NCBI GenBank assembly: GCA_002432545.1
Contig: DJFR01000164.1
Coordinates: 36,902 to 46,298, forward strand
Direction of reading: 5' to 3'
Source: Flammeovirgaceae bacterium UBA5867
Lineage (GTDB): Bacteria > Bacteroidota > Bacteroidia > Cytophagales > Cyclobacteriaceae
Length of the DNA: 9,397 nucleotides
Positions 1-6,695 of this stretch are shown piece by piece. The first letter of the stretch is position 1; every line of letters starts with the position of its first letter. The notes under the pieces are model-generated. The model was given only the letters and a program-made list of their open reading frames with translations, searched no databases and was not told the DNA's origin. The position numbers and the translations under genes were made by a program.

Positions 1-23
1 AACGGCTAAGAATTAACCGATAA
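1..23. repeat. Degenerate heptamer tract at window edge (array A)
   Basis: Three consecutive 7-base units can be read on the plus strand: CGGCTAA (3-9), GAATTAA (10-16) and CCGATAA (17-23). They resemble the minus-orientation unit (about CGATTAA) of the clearer arrays at 8974-9022. The tract overlaps the 3' end of the kinase gene: its stop codon (complement of 6-8) and the last few codons fall inside it. The tract probably continues beyond base 1, which cannot be seen. Confidence is moderate because only three imperfect units are visible. Confidence 0.5.
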
Positions 24-1127
24 CTGAGGCAACTTAAAGTTAACAGTAGTCTCTCTTCCATAAGCTGAAGTTATTTCAATCTCACCTTTCAGCTTCGCTA
101 TGGTTTCTTTTACAGTATATAGACCGAGGCCGGCACCCCGGCTTAGTTCAGTGCCGCGGTAAAACATGTTGAATATCTTCGGCATGATGTCATCGCGTAT
201 ACCGATACCGTTGTCTTGTATCGATACGAACGCGTTTTCTTCGGTAGTATTTATTTTAATGGTAACAAAAGATTTCTTATTGCAGTCGCTATAGGTAATG
301 GCGTTCGATAAAAGGTTTGAAAAAATTGTATAGATTCTGGTGGCGTCAGAATAGAAGGGAATATCACTTTTAATATATATGTTTTTCCTAACGCGGTTGT
401 CTTTATCAAGGTAATCGAGTTTGTCAAGACTTGATTGTATAATTGCTGACCAATCTATTTCATCAACGTGTATATCATTTCTGGCGTTCTTATAGTATTC
501 CAGTATTTCACTGATGGTCTCATCCAGTTTTGAAATACTGGTGGCCATCATGCCGTGAAGTGAATCAAGAATCTTATAGTCTTTTTGATCTGTCGTGAGA
601 CTTAATAAACCCATTACAGACGCCAGCGGGCCACGAAGATTGTGCGATACACTATAAACAAAACTGTCCAGCTCCTTATTAACCTTCAGCAGCTCTATAT
701 TCTGTCTCTTCAATTCAAGTCTGGCTTTGCGTTTCAGTCTTTCTATTTTGCGTTTCTTTACAGCATTGACTATAGCAGTTGGTAATCGTGACAAGTTAGA
801 TTTAAGTATATAATCATCAGCACCATCGTGAAGACATGAGACGGCATACTCTTCTGATACTGTACCGGTAACAAGAATGAATGGTACATGTCGTGCTTCG
901 GCCAAACATATCTTCAATGCTTCGCGCGAGTTAAAGCCTGGAAGGCCGTGATCGGAGAGGACTACATCAGGCCTGTACATCCTGATAGCATCATTAAACT
1001 CTTCGCGTGTATCAACACATTGGGATGTGAAATGTAAATTCTCCTTACGAAGAACGTGTTCAATTATACTAACATCATCGAGATTGTCCTCCAGCAGGAG
1101 GATCTTCAGCTCCTTTTTGTCATCCAT
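6..1127 (-). CDS. Receiver domain-histidine kinase hybrid (REC-HisKA-HATPase)
   Basis: A cytoplasmic two-component protein of 373 residues from the ATG at 1127. A GTG two codons upstream (1133) is the alternative start. Residues about 6-125 form a receiver domain with acidic pair ED (18-19 region), phosphoacceptor D59 in VVLSDHGLPG, T87 and K109. A charged helix follows (about 124-150), then an H-box SVSHNLRGPL with the phosphorylated H162. The ATPase domain shows the N-box FSNLLSNAITYS (N275), DNGIGI (305-310), an F-box and GAGLGL (331-336). No membrane segment is present, so input probably comes by phosphotransfer to the N-terminal receiver from another kinase. All catalytic residues are intact. 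The last residues after FKLPQ, and the stop, lie in a heptamer repeat. No partner gene adjoins it; the nearest regulator (2423-3145) lacks its phosphoacceptor. The family assignment is firm; its signal and partner are unknown. Confidence 0.93.
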   Translation of the reverse strand: MDDKKELKILLLEDNLDDVSIIEHVLRKENLHFTSQCVDTREEFNDAIRMYRPDVVLSDHGLPGFNSREALKICLAEARHVPFILVTGTVSEEYAVSCLHDGADDYILKSNLSRLPTAIVNAVKKRKIERLKRKARLELKRQNIELLKVNKELDSFVYSVSHNLRGPLASVMGLLSLTTDQKDYKILDSLHGMMATSISKLDETISEILEYYKNARNDIHVDEIDWSAIIQSSLDKLDYLDKDNRVRKNIYIKSDIPFYSDATRIYTIFSNLLSNAITYSDCNKKSFVTIKINTTEENAFVSIQDNGIGIRDDIMPKIFNMFYRGTELSRGAGLGLYTVKETIAKLKGEIEITSAYGRETTVNFKLPQLSVNS

Positions 1128-1248
1128 AACCACAATGTTTTATTAAGTACAACACCAAGCAGTTCAATCAAGGAAGGAATTACATAAGTCAATATAATAA
1201 ATTATCAGTATTAATGGTAATTTAGGAGAGCCTTTTTGCTTATCATGA

Positions 1249-1969
1249 GTTTTTGTTAATTGTTATCCGATTACCGGTGCTGACGGAGCCACGTTTGTTT
1301 TGCGAGACAAAGACAAGAGCTACTATGCAGACGAGGATGCGATCAGCCCGCTATGGAAAGGAAACGTTTTCCCTTGGAGACTTGTATCAGCGGGTGGGCG
1401 ATTCTGAACAAGAAAGCTGTTGCTATCGAAGATATATACCAGGACGATCGTGTTCCACACGATGCATATCGGCCTACCTTTGTGAAAAGCCTGGTAATGG
1501 TACCGATACGAACAACGGAACCGATAGGCGCCATCGGAAATTACTGGGCTCACAAACATGCACCTACGGAAAGCGAGATGGTACAGCTTCAATCGCTGGC
1601 GGATATCACCTCGTTAACAATGGAGAATGTTAATATTTATACCGAGCTGGAGCAACGTGTAAAAGACCGAGCTGCAGAATGCTGTGAAATATACCCGCAA
1701 CAAAGCAACCGCTGTCATTGAAATTGGCTTTGAGAGAAAGGACGACTGTATTATTTATTACATGAAAGATAATGGTGCCGGTTTCAATAAGGACTATGCT
1801 CAAAAGTTATTCAGCGTCTTTCAGCGTATGCATGCTCAAAAATATTTTGAAGGTATCGGTATAGGGTTATCGCTTGTGAACAGAATTGTAGAGAAGCATG
1901 GCGGTAAAATCTGGGGACACAGAAAAAGTAGACGAAGGAGCCGAATTTTACTTTTCACTCCCGTTGTAA
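1249..1969 (+). pseudogene. Broken GAF-domain sensor histidine kinase (several lesions)
   Basis: A kinase gene is recoverable only by joining three frames. Segment 1 (about 1270-1358, frame 1) reads ITGADGATFVLRDKDKSYY and on to ISPLWKG, the first part of a GAF domain; an in-frame TGA at 1246 leaves no start. Segment 2 (1353-1679, frame 3) continues the GAF domain from KRFPLETCISGWAI to LEQRVKDRAAE. The switch fits loss of one A in the run near 1359-1362. Segment 3 (1678-1920, frame 1) resumes abruptly at NAVKYTRNK, the end of an ATPase N-box, then DNGAGF, FSVFQRMH and GIGIGLSLV. The entire HisKA/H-box region that should lie between is missing, so autophosphorylation is impossible. A further shift near 1911-1925 restores VDEGAEFYFSLPL and a stop at 1967-1969, the usual end of this family. 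The domain order resembles bacteriophytochrome-like kinases. It is almost certainly a decaying relic. Confidence 0.88.
1253..1273. repeat. Possible heptamer tract at the pseudogene's broken 5' end (array B)
   Basis: Three 7-base units, TTGTTAA, TTGTTAT and CCGATTA, run directly into the first recognisable codons of the broken kinase gene. They match the plus-orientation unit (about TCGTTAT/CCGTTAA) only loosely, and part of the match may be coding sequence for residues before TGADG. It is listed because it falls just where homology to the kinase begins. Confidence 0.25.
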
Positions 1970-2422
1970 CGCAGGTATAACTATAAATTAGCTGCATTTA
2001 TATTTTCGGGAGGCAGATATAGCGTATTTTGGTATATATAGTATAAAGCAATTGCAGTATTCGCACGGCACACAGTGATCAATATTCATTTACCTTATAC
2101 TTTGAAAGTACCTGTGTCCATTTATGGGATTTTTAATCGGATTTTAATCTGGTATTCTAAAAATGTACTTTAATGAAAAACAACAATTTTTAATTTGTCG
2201 ATCATGCACTAGCTTGCAACGTATTTGTTCGTTGCTACGTAGAATTGTGTTCGCATACTTAGAGAGTTTACTGTATTTAGTAAACGAATGTAAGTGCGCA
2301 GAATTTCACAAGAGTAGATTGGATGTGTCTCCACCATACACGCCCATCAATAGTCTAAAGAACAAAGGTTATTGTAGGAAGAAGTATGAAGTATAAGGAG
2401 TCATTAAAATTAGAATACAAAT
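1970..2422. other. Gene-poor stretch between the pseudogene and the regulator
   Basis: About 450 bases with no gene I can support. It is A/T-rich and contains one small open frame (2163-2396, plus, 77 codons) without recognisable motif, signal peptide or family likeness; I regard it as probably chance. A direct repeat TTTTAATC occurs at 2131-2138 and 2142-2149, an 11-base spacing. An AAGGAG at 2395-2400 ends 22 bases before the regulator's ATG, too far for normal ribosome binding. No match to the Bacteroidota promoter form TAnnTTTG was found. The stretch should carry the regulator's promoter, but I cannot place it. Confidence 0.5.
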
Positions 2423-3145
2423 ATGTTTTATAGAAAACGAGTGGTATTGATTGATCGCGATGCGCAGTTTCAGGATGTGCTGAAATATGTGCTTGGATCA
2501 ATTGATAAAATCCTCATAGTAAATCAATATACTGAATGTGCTGATGCACTGAAAAGTCTGGACCGTGATCAGCCTGATATATTTATCATGGGTATTGATT
2601 TCATTTTTTTGAAAGGTCCCGAGTTCATTGTTAAGATAAAAAAGAAAAACCCGCGCATCGATATTCTTGTCATTTCAGACTATACCGATCAGGATATTGT
2701 ATTGAACATTATCGGAAGCGGTGCAACAGGTTTTCTGCTCAAACAAAATTGCCTCCCGAGATTACAGGAGTCGATCGAGTGTCTTTTAAAAGGTGGTGCA
2801 CCACTTGATCCTTTTATAGCGCGCATTATAATCAGTGCGCATCACACAGGCGATAATTCTCCGTTAAGTAATCAGGAAACAACAGTGTTGAAACTGATGA
2901 TGAAAGGATTGACCTCGCGCATGATAGCGAGTGAGCTGGGTATAGCAAAGGATACTTCGAAGACACACATCAAGAATATATATAAGAAGCTGGAAGTAAA
3001 CTCACGTGCACAGGCCGTTTCAAAAGCGATCGCGAATAAGTTAGTGCCTTCCAACATTCTGCCGAAGCTTGCCTGGTATTTTTATTATTCTACCGGAATG
3101 GTTCTGGAGGAACTCGTGTCAATCTCTTTGATGTCAGAGTTTTAA
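2423..3145 (+). CDS. NarL/FixJ-type response regulator with atypical receiver
   Basis: A 240-residue regulator: receiver domain (about 5-125) and LuxR-type helix-turn-helix (about 147-208), expected to bind DNA. In the receiver, the acidic residues D11 and D13, S85 and K107 are in place. The phosphoacceptor position in PDIFIMGID is G57 instead of aspartate; GGT is one base from GAT. D59 lies two residues later but aligns with a different position. The DNA-binding part has LSNQETTVLKLM, IASELGIA and THIKNIYKKLEV, the normal family pattern. About 32 residues follow the point where NarL-type proteins usually end (after AIANKLV). They include a hydrophobic patch (LAWYFYYS) and may be a read-on tail. 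The ATG at 2423 is the only usable start, since an in-frame TAG lies at 2411. It is followed by its own terminator and is probably monocistronic. Whether it acts without phosphorylation or is losing function is open. Confidence 0.92.
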   Translation: MFYRKRVVLIDRDAQFQDVLKYVLGSIDKILIVNQYTECADALKSLDRDQPDIFIMGIDFIFLKGPEFIVKIKKKNPRIDILVISDYTDQDIVLNIIGSGATGFLLKQNCLPRLQESIECLLKGGAPLDPFIARIIISAHHTGDNSPLSNQETTVLKLMMKGLTSRMIASELGIAKDTSKTHIKNIYKKLEVNSRAQAVSKAIANKLVPSNILPKLAWYFYYSTGMVLEELVSISLMSEF

Positions 3146-3160
3146 GTAATTGAGTTAACG

Positions 3161-3197
3161 TAAGACGGGTGATTTTATATCACCCTTATGTTTTTTC
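3161..3197 (+). terminator. Intrinsic terminator of the response regulator gene
   Basis: A perfect 6-bp stem, GGGTGA (3167-3172) with TCACCC (3180-3185), closes a 7-base loop. It is followed by a T-rich run (3186-3197) and starts 21 bases after the regulator's stop codon. The A-rich flank and T run can extend the stem slightly. Confidence 0.85.
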
Positions 3198-3328
3198 TAC
3201 TCCTTGAATTAAATTTTTGCAAACCGCCTTTTATCCGTCATTTTATAGGGCGCCCGATCAAGAATATATACATAAGATTCTAAACGAACTCTCGTTCAAC
3301 ACGTTGTCCGATTACATTGATTCAGTTT
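3198..3328. other. Spacer between two terminators; possible small RNA
   Basis: About 130 bases lie between the regulator's terminator and a second terminator-like hairpin. No coding potential is apparent. A transcript starting here and ending at 3355 would be a small RNA or the attenuated leader of the susCD operon. No promoter box is recognisable, so this is an inference from the second hairpin alone. Confidence 0.25.
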
Positions 3329-3355
3329 AAAATAACACCAACGGGGTTATTTTTT
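3329..3355 (+). terminator. Terminator-like hairpin about 95 bases upstream of susC
   Basis: ATAACACC (3332-3339) pairs with GGGGTTAT (3343-3350) with one mismatch, extended by three A-T pairs from 3329-3331 with 3351-3353. A T run to 3355 follows. The loop is three bases. There is no gene between this hairpin and the previous terminator. It either ends a non-coding transcript or attenuates the susCD operon. Confidence 0.6.
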
Positions 3356-3412
3356 GTATTTGGTCATATCACCTTTGGGTTATAAAGAGTGTATTTTCTG
3401 TACCCGATCTTC

Positions 3413-3441
3413 AGGTTAACATTGCCCGCATAAATTAACCT
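3413..3441 (+). promoter_or_regulatory. Inverted repeat directly before the susC start
   Basis: AGGTTAA (3413-3419) and TTAACCT (3435-3441) are perfect 7-bp inverted copies 15 bases apart, ending 8 bases before the susC ATG. As RNA it would form a hairpin next to the translation start. As DNA it could be a dimeric regulator site, though it would be close to the start codon. The symmetry is seen; its function is a guess. Confidence 0.35.
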
Positions 3442-3449
3442 AAATAAGT

Positions 3450-6400
3450 ATGAAAAGAATTTTACTCGCTTGCTTCGCAGCAGTGCTGGTAATGGTCTCT
3501 TCGGGGGCTGTGTCAGCACAAGAACGAATTTCGGGTAAGGTGATTTCCGTTGAAGATGGAACACCTTTACCTGGCGTCAACGTAGTCGTGAAAGGTACTA
3601 CCAATGGTACTGTAACGGATGTCGATGGTAATTACTCTCTCACTGCACCTTCCGATGGAACACTCATCTTTACGTTCATCGGACTCGCTACTCAGGAAAT
3701 TGCAATTGGTGGTCGTACAACTGTAGATGTACAACTGGCTCAGGATGCACAGCAGCTAAATGAAGTAGTTGTTACTGCGTTAGGTATCGTGCGTAGCAAA
3801 AATGAACTACCCTATGCAGCACAGGAAGTACGCGGTGATGATATAAGTCGTGCCCGCAGCTCCAACTTTGTAACCTCTTTATCGGGCAGAGTTTCTGGAG
3901 TTGATGTGAAGACTAACAACAACATGGGTGGATCTGTAAACGTGGTTATCCGCGGGTATAAATCCATCATGAATAACAATCAGGCGTTGTTTGTAATTGA
4001 CGGTATACCAGTTTCCAACGCGAACAACAACACAGCTAACCAGCGCAACGGTGCTGCCGGTGTTGACTATGGTAACGCAGCTGCAGATATCAATCCTGAT
4101 AATATTGAGTCAGTAAATATATTGAAAAGTGGAGCGGCCTCAGTGCTATATGGTTCGCGTGCTGCGAACGGTGTGGTAATGATCACCACAAAGAAAGGAC
4201 GTAAGAACAGTTTCGATGTTGTATTGAACACGGGTGTTGTAGTTGGTAAAATCGACAAGAGTACATTTGCCCGGTATCAGAAAGAATATGGCGGAGGGTA
4301 TAGATTAACATTCCAGCCCAATGAAACGTATGATGACGGATCTTTACCAGTGCCGCAGTTTACTGCCGATGCATCATACGGTCCTAGGTTTGACAATCAG
4401 TTAGTATATAACTGGGATGCATTCGATCCGAAGCACCCGAACTACCACAGAGCAACAACCTGGAGAGCAGCTGACAACGGTCCGGAAACATTTTACGAGA
4501 CTGCCGTTCAATCCAATCAAAGCATTCTGATAAGCGGTGGTAATGATAAAGCTGTATTTAAAGTTGGCTATACGCGCAGTGATGAGACTGGTGTATTGCC
4601 GAACAGTACATTGGACAAGAATATGTTCAACTTCTCTACTTCGTACGACTTTACTCAAAAGCTTACGGTAAGTGCTTCTGCTAACTTCTCGCACATAGAA
4701 GGCCTGGGCCGTTATGGAACAGGCTATAGCTCGGCAAACCCGAACCAGGTATTCCGCCAGTGGTGGGCTACACATGTTGATATGCAGGAGCAGAAAGATG
4801 CATACTTCCGCAATCGCCAGAACATAACCTGGAACTGGAACTCTGCGCGTACAGGTCCTATATATATGGACAACTCATACTGGACACGCTACGAAAACTT
4901 CAATACCGACTCACGTGATAACTATTTCGGCTATATTGCCGCAAACTATAGGGTAAACAGCTGGATGGAGATAATAGGACGTGCTGCTGTTAACAAGACC
5001 GTAGATCTGCAGGAAGAACGTGTAGCCGTGGGAAGCTCTGCTGTTGCCCGTTACGAAAGATTTGACAGAACGTTCACCGAGTCAAACTATGACCTGATGG
5101 CGAACTTCAAGAAAGCGATCTCGGAAGATATATCTTTCACCGGTATACTCGGAGGTAGTATACGCCGTAGTGAAATGAACTCGATCCGTGGCATTACCAG
5201 TGGAGGTTTAGCAGTACCAGGTCTTTATGCGTTGTCTAACTCACGCACACCGATGAGTCCTCCGACTGAAGGAAATGAACGAATCGGTGTGGATGGTATA
5301 TTTGCAAGTACAACCTTTGGTTATAAGGAAATGATATTCCTTGACCTGGCCGGCAGACGCGACAAGTCCACCACACTTCCTTCTAACAACAATACATTCT
5401 ACTATCCGGCTGTGGCCGCTAGTTTTGTATTCTCAAAATTGTTGGATATATCTTGGTTGAACGAAGCAAAAGTTCGCACCAACTATGCACAAGTAGGTAA
5501 CGATGCTCCTCCGTTGAGTGTATATAATGTTTATGACAAGCCTACAGCGATTGGTGCAGTGCCCTTCTTCTCATTGCCGAACACAAAGAACAATGAGGAT
5601 CTGAAACCTGAAAGAACAAACAGTATAGAAGTTGGTTTGGAAGCTGACTTTTTGGATGAGCGCATAGGTTTCGATTTCACCTGGTATAAATCGAATACAT
5701 TCGATCAGATTCTTCCGGTTACAGTAACTGCAGCTACAGGGTATACCGGTAAATTTGTAAATGCCGGTGAAGTAGAAAATAAAGGTATAGAGGTATCTGC
5801 ATTTGTAGTTCCGGTCAGAACAAGTGATTTCTCTTGGACCATGAACCTGAACTACTATCGTAACCGTAACCAGGTTGTAAGTCTTTACAGCGAAGGCGGA
5901 AACCCGGTGTTGAATGTGCCGATCAGTGTGAACGGTGTTGCCTTCCAGGGTGGTGTAACGTTGAACGCAGCGGTGGGTCAGCCATACGGTGTTATCCGCG
6001 GTACGAATTATACTTACCTCAACGGACAGCGTGTTGTTAATGCAAAAGGATACTATCAGCCAACGGCAAGTTCTGCAGAAATTATTGGTGATCCGAACCC
6101 ATCGTGGTTAGGTGGTGTAGGCAACACATTGAAGTATAAAAATCTTAGCCTGAGCTTCCTTGTGGATGTTCGTCATGGCGGAGATATATTCTCTTTGGAC
6201 ATGTGGTATGGTGATGGTAGCGGTCTCTATGAAGAAACTGCAGGCCTGAATGACAAAGGGAATCCAAAACGTAATCCGGTAGCAGAAGGTGGTGGTGTGT
6301 TACTGCCAGGTGTTAAAGCTGACGGAACTCCGAACAACGTGTATGCCGAGAACTTTGATGGTAGCGGTAACACTGCATACGGTTATGTTGCCAACGGTCA

Positions 6401-6683
6401 GTCGGGTGCACCGCGCGCTGCGTATGTATATGATGCCAGCTATGTGAAACTGCGTGAGGCATCAATCTCATACTCTTTACCTTCATCACTTCTCAGTGGT
6501 TTGAAAGTTATCAAGGCTATCGATGTATCATTGGTAGGTCGTAACCTTTGGATCATCCACAAGAACATGAAGTACTCCGATCCTGAAGAAAGCATGAGTT
6601 CTGGTAACACGGCCAGCGGTTATCAGAGTGGAGCGTACCCAACCGTTCGCAACTATGGATTTAATGTGCGTTTCAAATTCTAA
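3450..6683 (+). CDS. SusC/RagA-family TonB-dependent outer-membrane transporter
   Basis: A 1077-residue outer-membrane transporter that would import an oligomeric nutrient using TonB energy, with the SusD-like lipoprotein as its lid. A signal peptide ends at VSA (21-23), before QERISGKV. Residues about 26-100 form the CarboxypepD_reg-like beta domain (GTPLPGVNVVVKGT, TDVDGNYSL) typical of the family. A TonB-box-like segment NEVVVTA is at 104-110. The plug (about 115-250) contains VVIRGYKS, ALFVIDGIP, ILKSGAASVLYGSRAANGVVMITTKKG-type motifs, and a long asparagine-rich loop near 190-200. The rest is the barrel, ending in the aromatic FNVRFKF. There is no STN domain, so no sign of FecR-type trans-envelope signalling. 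The ATG follows an A-rich leader. The length is normal for the family. SusD follows after 12 bases. The substrate is not inferable: no degradative enzyme adjoins. Confidence 0.96.
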   Translation: MKRILLACFAAVLVMVSSGAVSAQERISGKVISVEDGTPLPGVNVVVKGTTNGTVTDVDGNYSLTAPSDGTLIFTFIGLATQEIAIGGRTTVDVQLAQDAQQLNEVVVTALGIVRSKNELPYAAQEVRGDDISRARSSNFVTSLSGRVSGVDVKTNNNMGGSVNVVIRGYKSIMNNNQALFVIDGIPVSNANNNTANQRNGAAGVDYGNAAADINPDNIESVNILKSGAASVLYGSRAANGVVMITTKKGRKNSFDVVLNTGVVVGKIDKSTFARYQKEYGGGYRLTFQPNETYDDGSLPVPQFTADASYGPRFDNQLVYNWDAFDPKHPNYHRATTWRAADNGPETFYETAVQSNQSILISGGNDKAVFKVGYTRSDETGVLPNSTLDKNMFNFSTSYDFTQKLTVSASANFSHIEGLGRYGTGYSSANPNQVFRQWWATHVDMQEQKDAYFRNRQNITWNWNSARTGPIYMDNSYWTRYENFNTDSRDNYFGYIAANYRVNSWMEIIGRAAVNKTVDLQEERVAVGSSAVARYERFDRTFTESNYDLMANFKKAISEDISFTGILGGSIRRSEMNSIRGITSGGLAVPGLYALSNSRTPMSPPTEGNERIGVDGIFASTTFGYKEMIFLDLAGRRDKSTTLPSNNNTFYYPAVAASFVFSKLLDISWLNEAKVRTNYAQVGNDAPPLSVYNVYDKPTAIGAVPFFSLPNTKNNEDLKPERTNSIEVGLEADFLDERIGFDFTWYKSNTFDQILPVTVTAATGYTGKFVNAGEVENKGIEVSAFVVPVRTSDFSWTMNLNYYRNRNQVVSLYSEGGNPVLNVPISVNGVAFQGGVTLNAAVGQPYGVIRGTNYTYLNGQRVVNAKGYYQPTASSAEIIGDPNPSWLGGVGNTLKYKNLSLSFLVDVRHGGDIFSLDMWYGDGSGLYEETAGLNDKGNPKRNPVAEGGGVLLPGVKADGTPNNVYAENFDGSGNTAYGYVANGQSGAPRAAYVYDASYVKLREASISYSLPSSLLSGLKVIKAIDVSLVGRNLWIIHKNMKYSDPEESMSSGNTASGYQSGAYPTVRNYGFNVRFKF

Positions 6684-6695
6684 GATCAATCTATC

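Noticed and set aside
1253..1633. Independent plus-strand gene of 126 codons
   Set aside because: It lies in the wrong frame across the broken GAF kinase, whose true frames show clear homology in the same bases.
1684..1980. Stand-alone small ATPase-domain protein
   Set aside because: Its N-terminus continues upstream as the N-box end (NAVKYT) without a start, and the true C-terminus (FYFSLPL) is in another frame, so it is a pseudogene piece.
2163..2396. Small protein gene of 77 codons before the response regulator
   Set aside because: It has no recognisable motif, no ribosome site, and composition like the A/T-rich surroundings. I judge it a chance open frame, though not excluded.
2395..2400. 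AAGGAG as ribosome-binding site of the response regulator
   Set aside because: It ends 22 bases before the ATG, and an in-frame stop at 2411 excludes an earlier start.
3356..3449. Bacteroidota-type promoter (TTTG / TAnnTTTG) for susC
   Set aside because: CACCTTTG at 3370-3377 is only a partial match and no upstream TTG box lies at a proper distance, so no promoter is claimed.
4401..4775. Minus-strand gene of 124 codons inside susC
   Set aside because: It is antisense to a well-conserved transporter sequence and shows no family features.
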